From contig CAWUHX010000237.1 of NCBI GenBank assembly GCA_963922205.1, forward strand, positions 1 through 64,000: 64,000 nt of DNA, given 5' to 3'. The notes under the pieces are model-generated. The model saw nothing but the letters and a program-made list of their open reading frames with translations. It made no database searches and was not told where the DNA came from. Both the position numbers and the translations under genes were made by a program. The DNA is from Romanomermis culicivorax (taxonomy: Eukaryota > Nematoda > Enoplea > Mermithida > Mermithidae). Below, in pieces: positions 11,800 to 24,059 of the stretch; positions within the stretch are counted from its first letter, which is position 1; each line of letters starts with the position of its first letter.

Positions 11800-13380
11800 G
11801 ATCATTTTGTCAAATGTTTGCACAACACCAGCGGCTCGAGATGAAGTGCAGCTTAACGTGTAGCTTAACACTATATTTTATTCAATTGCTACTAAGCTAC
11901 AGCACTGATGCGTGTGTAGCTGCATCTCAGCTACACCTTAAGTACTAGAGTTTGAATTATAGAGCTAAGCTATATTTGTGGTGCAATAAACCTTTGTTTT
12001 TTTCTTGTCGTTGCCCTGAAATTCAATCCTGCATATGTTTGATAGACCCTGTTGACATTCGCACTCATACACTCGACAGTTAATTGTGTCTTATTTACTA
12101 TGCTCCTACTATAACCGAATAAGGTTAACTGTCAATACTTGCTATCCTCCGTTTCGCCTTTGAACTTTTTTGGAAACTGGAATGGTTTTTTGGACTCAAC
12201 ATAATGTTTTTCCTGAAAACATAGTTGTAAATACTGGATGGGAAACGAAAACTATCCTATATTTTACAACTATCCTGCTAAACCACATGTTAGTGAGCAA
12301 ACTCAACTAATCCTTACTATATTCCAATAAATATCCCCTTCGGAGAAAGCTTTGAAGCGTGATACATATTTTTCATCATTTTAGAATTCGCCAGCATGTT
12401 ATACAAAATACGCTACAGTCAATTGATTCATCCGCTCTTAGCCAGAAGATTACAGTAGCATTGTTGAGTGCTCACAGACGCATACACCGATGGAAATGTT
12501 GTACATGCCTGACAAACTTTATTTATATACTTTTACACCTGGCGGTTATAGACTCTAATAAATTATTTATTTTTTCAATGCTTCCACCCTGGATTTATTA
12601 TTTCCTGCAAAGCTTTTTTCTTTATTTCATGTAAAATACATAGTTTTGGATAAAATCATTTGATCATGTCGATCATCTGTGAAATTTGGCCCAATCCCAT
12701 CTTTGTCTTTTGACTCACGTATATAAGGCCCGGAAAGTACAGTAACTTAGTTGAATTCAAACACATGCGCATCTCGCTTAAAAGACTTGTTTTCATCATC
12801 CATTCTGTGAAGCCGTCCATCAACGAACACATTCGCAATTACTTAAACAAGGCCTAAAGATAGCAAGCAGGATGTCCTTCCCTCCGGGATGTCCTCAAAC
12901 TACGTTGAACATTGTAAGAAATAAACTTACTATCGGGTTGACACTCGGTTTCCTTGAACGACGACTGAAAAGAAAGAACTGTGAGTAAATAGGGTTTCGG
13001 TAAATTTGATCATCAGCCACCACAGATCTCCACTTTGCACTATTGCAAGATATAAAAATGCAAGCGATAAATGTCTAGTAAATTTAGTGGTAGATGAATT
13101 TATGCTTGGTCTGCAACGTTAAAATTTTGTTCTCACTATCATACTCATTATCGTGGTCTGGATGATGTAGACACTCCTGATTTTTCATGAAAATAAAGTC
13201 AGATTTTTTATAAAGTGCTTCCAAATTGTAAAATGACGGAAATCAGGATTGTCGTCCAAATCTTCCACACAAGCCTTCCACAGTGAAAGTTTTCACTCAA
13301 AAAATTGCTGGAGGTTAGATGAGGGCTTACAAATTTTGCGTACGATATGGTATATAGTTCAGTTGTAACTCGTAAAAATA
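11800..13380. other. Intergenic region between paralogues, no clear gene
   Basis: AT-rich sequence. A possible small minus-strand exon (12970-12930, flanked by TTTTCAG and GTAAGT) could belong to the end of paralogue 3. A 90-base stretch near 11.85-11.94 kb repeats AGCTACA/TAGCTTA words. Open frames of 60-90 codons show no family features. Confidence 0.35.
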
Positions 13381-13430
13381 TGTATACTACTTGCTTTGCT
13401 TTCCTTTTTTAGTATTCAAAAGCTTTTCAG
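13195..13430 (+). repeat. Dispersed repeat, copy C (3' part only)
   Basis: Shares GCTTCCAAAT, TTTTCACTCAAAAAATTGCTGGAGGT and ACTACTTGCTTTGCTTTCC, in the same order and spacing, with 29525-29745. Confidence 0.5.
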
Positions 13431-13824
13431 AAAAAGCAGACTGTAGTGATAATATCTTAGTTTTTAAATGGAAAAATGTCTCCGAGAATACTAAATCAAG
13501 TCGCTGGAGAATTCGTAACTTTTTGTGCAAGCAAATACTTGAAATATTGAGAAACTTTTCTGCAGTCATGCTAAAATTTCTGCCCACATTCAATAGTTTA
13601 AACATTGCTGCAGAAATTTTCACACATCAAAACTCCCGGCTAGAAACTAAAACAGTTCAAATCCACGACTAAGAACATGCCGCAGAGTCAATCGCTATGA
13701 CTTTTGGCTCATTACTCGAACGAAAGGCACTTGCTGCAACTGCGATATGCTAAAAGATTTTTATGAAAGTGGGAAAAGTGTCTCGTGAGTCGATATCCGT
13801 ATCTGGAAAGTTGACTCCAACAAA

Positions 13825-16800
13825 CTAGCACGGAAAAGTATCATATTTTTTCTCTTTTGTGTTTTGAACACTGATTTGAGAAAAAACGAACTCATTTGGA
13901 CATTGTTTAGCAGAAAATACAATACTCGCTGTTAAATCACAGTGGCATTGATGACTTACACTTCGTTTATAGCAAGTGTGCCGATCCATCCTGCAATAAT
14001 AGTCATCGGGGCATTCGTCATCGTGCGTGCATGCACCTTTTACATCTTTCGTGTCACTCAGATGCTCATAACTGAAAAAATGATCCGATGTGGCAGACTG
14101 AAAAACCAGTGCTCACTACCATGAATCTGCATAAAGAATGGTAAATCTTCAATATTTCCATCATGCCATCAAATCTTGCTCGTGCCCTTCAAAAATCATT
14201 CCGTCAGAAGTTAGACTTCATTTGTGATACATCAAAACTAATTCTACCTCATAGTTATAGCTCTCCGTCCGATTACTGAAGTTATACTTGATTAATTCAA
14301 TGAAGCTCATTGATTGAAGATTCACTGAAAACTCCCTCAAAATTCCTCAAAAGCTCCCTCAAAAAGTAAGCAAATTCGGTTAGAACTTTAACAGACTATT
14401 TTGAACTGGAGCAGCTACTGACACGGAGAAAAACTTTCGAAATACCAATAAAAGGAGATTTAAAGCGCTCTTAATCGGTTTTTCGACACTTTTCCCCTCA
14501 TTTTTTGAAATTCCGCATTTCCAAAAGATGGTAAAAGAAGTTCGTTCGTACCGAATTGGACAGTTTCATTTTGCACACACATTGTAGACTAAAGTTTTCC
14601 AAAGGCTGGGATGTCTTGGATTCCAGATCAAAATTCAAAAACACTGGAATATTGAAGAAATTGAAATTTTTAAGACACGATTTCTGAGAGATTCTACCTT
14701 CTGCTCCATTGACCTATGATAAGTTGAAAATTAATAATGTCTGACAAAAGGATATTTTGAGTAGTTTTACATGCTGAGTATCGTGACAGCATTCCTTCTG
14801 CGCAAAAATCGAAATTCACATAGCTACAGTACTCCAAAGTTTGAAATTTTTACATTTTTTCGCGTTTTTCAGTCTGTACACGTGTTTCGAAATATCACAG
14901 CTCAGAAAAGACGTGACTCTGAAGCCAAATGTTGAATGCATGCAGAAGACCATGCTCTATATGCCGGCATGAAGAACACTTTCTAATCTCTTACTTTACA
15001 CTTTTTATTCTATTTTAAAGTGTCAAAACCGATGTCAAAATAAACCGAAAAAGTCCTTTGGAGCCTATTTTGGGCACCTTCCCATAGGATGCCGCAGAAT
15101 TTTTTTCTTGATTTCTGTAACCACTAATGTCTGACATATTGTGTTAAAATTTCAATCAAATTAATGTACCGTTTTGGGAGCTGTAGGTGTCTGCACATTC
15201 TGAAAGCTGATACAAAAATGCTGATTGACTCCACTAAATATACCATCAACGAGATGCAGGAAAAATTCAAAACGTTCAGATTAAACGAGTAAAAATAAAA
15301 GATGCGAGTCGAATCGCTCGAAAAATTTCATCGATCAATTTACAATGGTTGCGCAACAGGATGCCTCAGAAGAGACGCATCAAAAATTTCTCTTTTCAGT
15401 AATTTGACCGGGAAAAAATTGAAGCTGAGAGTTTAATGTTAGAAAATAAATGTCGGCTGTCTGACTATGACCTATGTTATAAGCTGTGCGAAAGTGCTCC
15501 ATTGTTGAAGGCATCCCGATTCATACCACGTGATGTTGGCCAAACGAAAATAGAGCAAAGGATAGTAGATTGCAGTGCCCTTCCAACAAAGCAAAGAGTA
15601 TCCGAATAACTCCTGCCGTTTTTGTGTAAATGGATTTGAAACAATCGCTCAATTTCTGAAATTTAATGAAAGTTTTCGAACTTTTGGATTTTTCATTTGA
15701 AGCAATTCGTTTAGAAACCATCAAACCTAGATCAATGAAAATTTGCCAGGACTTCAAGTCAAATTTTTTCTCATCATATATTGGGTTAGGAGGCATCCTG
15801 TGTTCCCAGTACTAAATTGATGGGACATTTATCCAGATTCAAAAACGCATTTAGATGACAGTGCAGTGTATGCAAATGTCTGCAGCTGCCAAAACGGCAC
15901 ATGATGATGAGATGTTACTTTCGCAGCTACTGTAAGAATGTATGAACTAAAGAATAAAAATATAAAATTCTGCAGAATCGTAGATGAAGGTGCTCGGGAG
16001 TGCCTCTAAGCCAGAGTTTTCTTTATTTTTGCTTCTAATTTTTGACTGTTCAAACTTTCTTGCAGAGTGTAAAATGTTTGCTTGTGAAACAATTAATACA
16101 TCAAACTATTGTCTGTTAGTTATTTGATAATTCTACAGTATACATAATGAATATATCACAAGGGGTAGACAAGGGCCACCTGGCACATAGAATGATTTCT
16201 ATGAAATTTTCATAAGTATGCCTTCTTCAGAGCACTGCAGCTCCCAAAATGGTACAAAAATTTTGATGAAAATTTAACCAATGCAGTAAAAATGCATGAG
16301 CTACATACAATATAAGAAAAAAAAATTCTGGGGCTTCCGATTGGAAGGTGTTCGGGAGTGACCAGGAACGAAATTTTTTTCAATTTTGACGGCTCATTTT
16401 TGATACTTTAAACTTTATGAAAAAGTGTAATATGCAATTATTTGCTGTAAATATTACATCAGAAGAGAGCTTATTCTCTCCTCTGTAAAATGAATATTTA
16501 TTCACCAAATAAGATCAATCCGATCTTGAAATATCGCTTAGCTAGCAAGACCACTGAAAAATGCCAAAAAATCATTAATTTTCAAACTTTGGCATACTGT
16601 AGCGGCGCGAACTTTCGTTTACAAGCAAAACGAATGGTACCATGGAACTCAGCGCACGAAACTACCCGAAATATCTGATTTTGAGGTATGATTAATTTTC
16701 AACTTATCATAGGGAAAGTAGAACCTCTCAGAAATCATGTCTTATGATTAGTTTTAGCACGTGTGATTTTAGCTAATGACGGATCGAACTCGAAGTTTCT

Positions 16801-18212
16801 GTACTTTGAAGCTTGGCATATTAAGAATATTTATATTTTCTACGCGTGTATTAGTAGTCCTCTTATATCACTGTCATGTTTAGCCTCTTACGTCTTTCCT
16901 TTGAAATAACAAGCCCAATTTTCGCATTTGTATTGCGATTTGCAGTAAGAATCGAGGTAGCATTTAACGCCTTCTTGATGGTTTACGTTCTCTGCGACTT
17001 CGCATGTGTTACTATCAGAGAAACACCTTTCGTTGTATTTGCAATTGTAGTCGCCGGCGCATCCGGCTAAAAGAAGTAGACAGATCATATTTTGTCCAAT
17101 CAAATTCACTGACCGTTCTGTGCGGAACTACAAATAAAATCTCCTGGAGTGAAGCAAATTCAAAACATATTTGATAAGGAAAAAATCGGATCAATCGTTC
17201 CGATCAATTATTAAATAGAATTTTACATTATAATATATGTGAAATCGCATAAAATTTTATGTGCATAGTAAATCTTTGTTATGAACTACCACCCCTTGGT
17301 TTGGCACAAAAAGTGTTTATTGCTAGCCCTGGTTAAGTGTCGAATATGCGTACCCCCGAAATATACTTGATCTTCTCAGCTACCATAGTGTTCGATGTAA
17401 TACGCTGAAATGTTGCGGACAACTTCTTCTACATCTGCTTGTGTTTTATGTCCCACAGTATTTTTAACCATACAGTAAATAGACAGCAGCTGATCAATGT
17501 CCCGAGGAAGTAGCTGTCAAAATGAATTCAGACCTTATGAGATATCATATTGTATTTTATAACCATCGATATTATGGACAGGAATACTACGTTGTTGGCC
17601 GTTTTTTCGAAAATGCTCAAATATCAGCCAAAACTGATCAACTCCGATTTTAGGTGTTACTCAGGGTGATGTTTCAGTTTTAACGGAAAAAAGATGTTTG
17701 TTTCCAACAGCTTCAAAAGAAATTTCAGCGATTCTGTGTAAAAACATGAGAATTCCAAATGGATGAAAAATCGGGGGGACCAGGCAGTACAAGAAGCTCA
17801 TAGACTAATATTCTTCATTCAAAAATTGGTTAACGATCAGGTTGAGTGTTCTATCAAGTTTTCAAAGCCTTGTGACATGGGTTTGCAGAAAAACAGAAAA
17901 CTTGACTTTATCTTTTTCTGAGAAACATATATTCATAATAAATGCTTTATCCTTTTGATGCTTGATATCAAACACTAGGCACTGTCTACCTATGGCCATC
18001 CATATTGAACTACACAAGTAAGTATTTGACTGAATAAGCAGCTCAAACTGAACTTCCTTCAATGAGTGTTTCAACATCCAACATGCGAATTCACGAAGTT
18101 TTACCTGCAGTCCAGTCGATCAATGCGAGGCACACTAAGCCTGTAATAAAACATTAAGTTGCATAGAATAAGCCTCGAATGAAGAATTCTCACCAAACAA
18201 GTGGGCAATCAT
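13825..18212 (-). CDS. Small secreted cysteine-rich protein, paralogue 3, with signal peptide and a 2.8-kb intron
   Basis: Minus-strand exons are 18212-18194, 18140-18105, 17066-16892 and 14071-13960 (or reading on to a TAG at 13827-13825). All joins are GT-AG and in phase. Exons 1-2 give MIAHLFGLVCLALIDWTA, a good signal peptide; the mature part starts near AGCAGDYN. Modules are CKYNERCFSDSNTC, CYLDSYCKSQYKCENWAC and CTHDDECPDDYYC...TC, matching paralogues 1 and 2. The third intron (16891-14072) contains the inverted-repeat element at 14.6-16.8 kb. A strong donor follows codon Ser at 13960, and a possible further exon lies near 12970-12930, so the 3' end is uncertain. This copy gives the best evidence that the family is secreted. 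Confidence 0.72.
14640..16760. mobile_element. Inverted-repeat (foldback-like) element with a third internal arm copy
   Basis: Segments of 14.64-15.21 kb are recognisable as reverse complements of segments of 16.21-16.75 kb: 14680-14745 pairs with 16685-16740, 14820-14895 with 16540-16625, and 15065-15215 with 16205-16365. Landmarks are TTTCAACTTATCATAGG, CCAAAGTTTGAAA and CCATTTTGGGAGCTGC. A third copy of the inner part, in the right-arm orientation, lies at 15860-16080. No transposase is visible, so it is non-autonomous. It lies inside the large intron of cysteine-rich paralogue 3. Confidence 0.7.
17110..18090. other. Intron 2 of cysteine-rich paralogue 3
   Basis: No feature was recognised inside this intron. 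Confidence 0.35.
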
Positions 18213-18670
18213 GTTGCTGGTCAGGATTCTAAATCACAATGAATTTCCAAGCTATCGCCGCTGTATATTTATAGGATTCTTGAAGAGGAACTGGATATAA
18301 TCAAATTTAGCATCGCAATGAGCTGATTTCTTTTCCATCCCTTTCGCAAATACGATGCTTTTCACGCAGAAAACTTCCTGCCTTTTAGTTTCAACACGCC
18401 ATATTCTGCAATCTTTCTGGGAAAATTATTATCATTGCTTCACTGATGCTTGAAATAGCTTCATCGCATATATCGAACCGTGATCTTTTGCATTGGATCA
18501 TTGAGCAATGAAGCATTTTTCGATGTTGTTGCTCAGTCCGATAGTTTGTTCGTTGTCTTCAATTTCGAATCCGATTATTTAGTTTTCAATATCAGGCATT
18601 TGCCACACCAAAATTTAGCTCTATATTTTCGGATATCGGGGAAGGCTGGAAAAGTAGAGCGAGTTCAGTA

Positions 18671-19110
18671 GAGAAACATAGTTAAAGACCGGAGCCAAGA
18701 ATGCGGATCGAGTTTAACATTCTTGAAATAAATTCCTTCCTTTTTCTATTGAATACTTCTGACCGACTTGAAAAATGACAAAACCAACGTTTTTGCCTTA
18801 AATTAGATATGCACTCAGAAGATTCATTTGTTCACTGCATTCTTTTGTATTTGAGGTTTGAAATTTGTAGACAGTGTGATTTTCAAGATTTCACGCGGGT
18901 TAAATGCGCAGATATTTTTGAATACCGAAGCTGTGAATCATAGCGTCCCAATTAATTCTGTAAAATTATTTAGCATATATTTGATGAGGACAGTTTCCTC
19001 ATTGACACAAGTTATTTATCACGAGATTAATCGCATAGCATACCTCTAGTTGTTAATGTAATACAGAAGCATGAAATGGTGTGTACACCTAATTTCCATA
19101 TACAGATTTT
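18671..19110 (+). repeat. Dispersed repeat, copy A (matches 29.09-29.5 kb)
   Basis: Starts GAGAAACATAGTTAAAGACC and shares runs such as AATAAATTCCTTCCTTTTTCT, CGACTTGAAAAATGACAAA and AGTGTGATTTTCAAGATTTC with 29091-29320. It continues, with gaps, to CATGAAATGGTGTGTACAC near 19069, which matches 29428. Non-coding and unclassified. Confidence 0.7.
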
Positions 19111-19376
19111 CAAATAATAACATCTACGGTACAGTCTTTTCACCAAGATGTATGCATGGCTACAATTTCACGAAATCGAAGAAATTCAAATATTTCGAAA
19201 AATGAGAGAATTAAATTATGTATATGAGAATAAATTTTATCGACAGATTTTCGAGAAGTCAGCATATTTCGAGACGACTTTACAGAGACAATGTGAAATA
19301 AAAAAGATTCTACGTATTGATATTCACAGCAACTATAGTCAGGTTTTATTTTTCTTCTTTTTTCGGATAATACATA

Positions 19377-20106
19377 TACAGGGTGTGTGAAAAAAAGGCG
19401 ACCGGTACTGACTTCCATAGCTTCCAAATGGGTGAAGCTTTTTTAATGCGGTTTCCTGTCATCGGTAGATAGAACATTTGGCATAAAAAGTGCAAAGTTT
19501 CAGCCGGATCGCTCGAATATTGATTGACTAGAATCAAAAATACTAAACGTCGATTTTCTCGCGGATAAATTTCGAAAAATTACCAATGTTGACAAAATTC
19601 AACATGTTTTACACGGGAAAAAGTAAAACAAATCCAGTCATAATAACCATGTAACAACCGGAAACTAAAAGATAGCCGTTTTAGTGTGTCCTACTTTCTG
19701 TTTCACCAAATCTGGTCAGTGACAGAATTGTTTTTTCTTTGATTTTGCTTTTTTCCAACTTCAAAACAAAAGCTCTTGTTTTCGGCGAAATATGACTTTA
19801 AATTACGTGTAACTTACAAATGTGGCTGATTTTTAAAGTAATATTGTGTGTAAGCGGCTTTCCAAAACTTTTTTCACAATAGGATAACTTTTACTTTGAT
19901 TTTACAACCATTACTTTTTGAAAAACGAGCACTTTTACTAAATTTCTTTTTGTACAGTAACCATAATATTTGGGAGCATAAAATTTGACCTCAGGAGCAA
20001 AGACATACAGGGCATTTTAATGCAGCAATCCGCCTTGGAAAAGCTTTATCCATTTGAAAGTTATAAGTCAGCACCGATCGTATTTTTTTGGCTTACCCTG
20101 TATAAC
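19377..20106. mobile_element. ~730-bp MITE with TACAGGGT termini and TA duplication
   Basis: The left end reads TATACAGGGTGTGTGAAAAAAA and the right end is the near reverse complement (TTTTTTTGGCTTACCCTGTATA). TA at both outer edges suggests a TA target-site duplication, as in Tc1/mariner-related MITEs. There is no open frame of note inside, so it is non-autonomous. Confidence 0.7.
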
Positions 20107-20204
20107 CCGACGTGAAAAACAGGCTATGGATTGGATTCACATCTCGTCTGTTTATCTTTAAATGCTTCTAAATTATAACAGTTGCAAGCAATTTTCCACC
20201 GTGA

Positions 20205-20362
20205 CGCGTCACTAGGACGCAAGACAATAGGACGCAGACAATAGGACGCAGACATTAGGACGCAGGGACATTAGGATGCAAAGACATTAGGACGCAGGAC
20301 ATTAGGACGCAAAGACATTAGGACGCAGGACATTAGGAGGCAAGGACATTACGACGCAGAAA
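20205..20362 (+). repeat. Left terminal array, ~15-bp repeat
   Basis: About ten imperfect copies of TAGGACGCAGGACAT. Variants include GGATGCA and GGAGGCA. It is the inverted partner of the array at 23.84-24.03 kb. Confidence 0.92.
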
Positions 20363-21179
20363 TTTAACCCAGAATTTGTGAAAGTCAATCTGAAGGGTAT
20401 TATTGACTGTTCTGGAGGCTCACTTAGGAGTGGGTTCAAAGAAACTGAAGAGTCTTGAATGCCTCCCACATTGCAACTTTTTCTGTTTTCGAATGAGTTT
20501 GAAAAGCAGTGTCAGTTCAGACATGGTAGAATATCTATTTATTTTTTAAAGCCATAAGTACAACTCAGTTAAAAATCAAAATTATATGAACACCCACGCA
20601 TAAAATCAATTAAGTTCTGGTTTTCATAATCAGCTATGAGATTCGGTAGACGTTGATTGATCAGTCGATAGATCGATTTTGTAAACATTGCAGGTTGATA
20701 GCCAGCATTAATCTGTTGCCTGCGAGTTTCATTAGCGATTGCTCTACTCTAAGTGCTTCTATCAACCAGTAAATGGCAGGATGTTTCAAGCCAATTGTCA
20801 TCTGCGAGAGATTATAACTTTAGACAGCGTTTTGAACACATGTAGCAGCTCGAAAAATTGGGTGGGGGAAGGCCAAAATTTGGGGGCAGTAGCTATTTTT
20901 TTAAACGAAATTTTTGCCCAAAAATGCAAGAAAAATCAATTTTCAACTAGAGATGCAAAAAATATTACTTTTTTGGACCACGGATGTTTCCGAAATGTCA
21001 ATTTCAAGTTTAAACATCGAAAAAGGTGCACTTTTTTCTAAAAAAATTTCGAAAAATTGGGACAGGTAAAGTTTTTAAAATCTGGGTGGGGTCCCAAAAC
21101 CTGGGGATAGCTTGTCCTTGGGTGGGGGTCCCCCACCCATCCCCCTCGTAAGATGTATGGCTTTTGTAAATTGAATAAG

Positions 21180-23110
21180 CAAATAGTGTGCATACCTGAA
21201 ATGCATGGTGCCAACCCTCGATATTGTTGTTTGTTCGTGGTAAACGATTGATGACCATTTGATGTCAATTCCATAGAGGCAATGGAAATGTTGGATCATG
21301 ACGTCCATTTTGTCTTAATCGACCAATATAATTATCTTCAAAGTAATCCAGCATGACTAAAAAAGTATACTTTTCATTACAAACTGGATATTTTGATTAA
21401 AGTTTTCTGTTTAGGCAAGAGATCATTATCATTTTTGAATACATCTTGTAACGTTTCAAAACAACCAACGACATCATCAATTCGGACAAAGGCTAATGAC
21501 ACGATTATTTTTACACTGGTTCTAAATTGTTCATCGAGGAGATAACGCTGTTGAAAGCCTAAGCTTTGGACATGGTGCGAAACATTTTGAGCTAGGTGAA
21601 AAAAGCACCCATGAACTTGAGCATTTGGAAATTGTGCCTGAAAATAATCACTTATTGTTGAGAACTGACAGAACATAAATAAAATATATTACTTGTAAAT
21701 TGTTTTATGCTGCTTGCTCCAAATCGCAAATTGTCATCTGGGGCTTAAGCACTCTGTTTTCAAACAGGGTGAATAAGACACCTCAATATAATTCTTGGGT
21801 CTGTCTGGTCATTAGAACATAAATTTGTGGCAACAATGCATTTCCCAGGAAAGCATGAATTGACCACAATTGAAAAATAATTCTGGGCACACCTTAAATG
21901 TGCTGTCACAGCTCCAGGTCTGAAATAAAGAATGGCTAGTAGCATGGTGTCTACAAGTATATTTGGCAATATCATAATACATCCACACACTTGTCACTTT
22001 GGACAGTGATAAAATTTCCCCAAAAGCTTTTAGATTCTATGAATTTCTTGGCTTTTAAACAATTGTATAGAATATATGTATATAGATATAGAATGGTACT
22101 TACGGTCTACTAAATTTTTGGGCAATTCTATGACTTTTAGTAGTTGGGAGATTTATTTGACTGAAGTTAGAAATTTTCCAAAAAAGTAGAAATTCTGGGT
22201 GATCAGCTGAGATTGTGTTGATGGTCAGCCAGGGTTCTACAAGGGGTCAGACAGAACCCCGGCAAATCCCTCTCTTCAGGAACATGTATGTTCACTACCA
22301 TTGGAAATGAAGAGCACCCTCAGAAACATCTTATAAAAACAAAGTTTTAGAGCAATGTGATCACTTTTGGATAAGTTCTAACTACTTAATTTCAGCGAAA
22401 AAATGTTACTGCTTCCTTAAAAATTTCCAGGAAAATTTGGATACATTGAAATTTTCAAAATTTGGGTGGGGTACTGAAATCTGGGGGATAGCTGGCCGAA
22501 CCGTCCCCTTTTACAATGCCAGCTTTGGTTTTAGGTTTTAAGAAATAAGCTTGCTAAATTTTTCACAATAATTCAAAATTTTTTTAAAATTCACCTGACT
22601 GTTTTGTAGTGTTTCGATATTCTGTTCAGTCCCAAATATGAAAAAACGGTCCGGATCAGCAGCTCCTGAGTCGAATAAAAGAAATGGAGCACCGCCTTTT
22701 GTAATGGATAAAGCTGGAGGTATATTTATATCCGCAATGGTTAAAGCATTTGGATAAGGCATATGAACATGCATCCGATCACGAGCCAATTGTTGTTGAA
22801 TTGTACCATATCGTGGAAATCTGGCTTTGGCTTTGTTGGTCAATGGTCCTGTTGCGGCCGATATAATTTGTCGAGAAGTTTCTTGAGTTTGAATGGCCCT
22901 TTGTCTTGCAGTAGTAACTGCTTGTAAAATCTAAAAAAATATATAAACAATAAGAAATAATCATGTGTTCTAATTATTTGAAGCATTACTTCAGCTCTAT
23001 TAACATCGAGGGCACAAGAATGCAGTGTAATAATCCTTATGACACCTTGATCATCCACTTTTAGTCACCCCTTACACTATTGGTGCCCAAATTTTCGGTC
23101 ACATCTCCAG
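21180..23110 (-). pseudogene. MULE transposase, FLYWCH-associated class, decayed
   Basis: In minus-strand order: a FLYWCH-like end with HSCALDVNRAEV (about 23040-23005); a helical stretch and the usual linker ending in FLLFDSGAADPDRFFIFGTEQN (22930-22590); DSTFKVCPELFF (about 21910), matching the first catalytic Asp of the DDE core; PNAQVHGCFFHLAQNV (about 21620-21575), matching the second Asp region with its Cys/His; and LPRTNNNIEGWHHAFQ (about 21243-21196), matching the third acidic motif. The pieces lie in different frames and are separated by introns or decay. The aspartate at the second site is not evident (VHGCFFH), and a TGGGTGGGG-type repeat interrupts the 3' part. Probably inactive. 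Confidence 0.8.
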
Positions 23111-23835
23111 CTTACTGAACCATCGACATTCTCCCGATCCTATAAATGTCATTCTGAAAGTTTTGGATAATTGTATGCATAAGCTTTACCTTGCAATACA
23201 ATTTCCCCTCCTGAAGAAACTCATCAAAATTTTTACGAGATTTGACAACACCAGCCATATTATTAAAAAATTTAACAACTGAACTGGCAAAGGCGATAGT
23301 TTTACCAGAAACTGAACAAAAAAACGTGGCACACAAAAAATGACATGCTCAGTTTAAACCTAAAAAATATTGATTCTATTTTTAGACAAAAAGAAAGCTG
23401 TGTATGTACTGTTCAGTATATCTTTAAACAATATTGGAAAAGTCCCAAAACGCCACATCCTGGAGTCTTATGGAAAAAGTCTTACGAGCAGTTTGTTTTG
23501 CAAAATAATAGGGAACCATAAAATTTTAGTGGGAGCTAAAAATTAGCAGAAAGTGCTAGAATTGTGAAAATTCATTAATATTTGTTTCTCTCATGTTAGC
23601 ATTTGACCATGCAAATGAATCAGGTGTGTCACTGGATCTCAAAAAGACAAGAGCTTGATATTTTTTGAGTGTCACTTTCTCTCATTACAAAAAATGAAAT
23701 CATGAAAACGAAATAGTACATTATTAATACATATCTTTCATATAATAAAATTAATGCTGGGAAAAATTTCCATGCAGCAATAAATTCGATTATTTTGTGA
23801 CACAATTATATGTTTTAACGTCCTCGGATGTTAAA

Positions 23836-24035
23836 AGTTCTGCGTCCTAGTGTCTTTGCGTCCTAATGTCCTTGCGTCCTAATGCCCTGCATCCTAATGT
23901 CCTTGCGTCCTAATGTCCTGCATCCTAATGTCTTTGCATCCTAATGTCTTGCGTCCCAATGTCCTGCGTCCTAATATCCCTGCATCCTAATGTCTGCGTC
24001 CCAATTCCCCTGTCCTAATGTCTTGCGTCCTAACG
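23836..24035 (-). repeat. Right terminal array, ~15-bp repeat
   Basis: About thirteen copies of GCGTCCTAATGTCCTT on the plus strand, the reverse complement of the left array. GCATCC variants look like CpG decay. Confidence 0.92.
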
Positions 24036-24059
24036 GCATAGGGCCATAACCCAACTATG

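Larger units (their letters stand above)
20205..24040 (-). mobile_element. MULE transposon with tandem-repeat terminal arrays
   Basis: The element is bounded by inverted arrays of one ~15-bp word. On the left (20213-20360) it reads TAGGACGCA(A/G)GACAT about ten times. On the right (23836-24033) it reads the reverse complement, GTCCTGCGTCCTAATGT-like, about thirteen times. A minus-strand MULE transposase relic lies between them. Spacers alternate between GACAT, AGACAT and GGACAT. I could not see a convincing 9-10-bp target duplication outside the arrays. Confidence 0.85.

Noticed and set aside
20855..22510. GGGTGGGG/CCCCACCC runs (20.86, 21.09-21.14 and 22.46 kb) as G-quadruplex regulators
   Set aside because: They look like copies of one short repeat within the decayed MULE; no tie to a promoter is visible.
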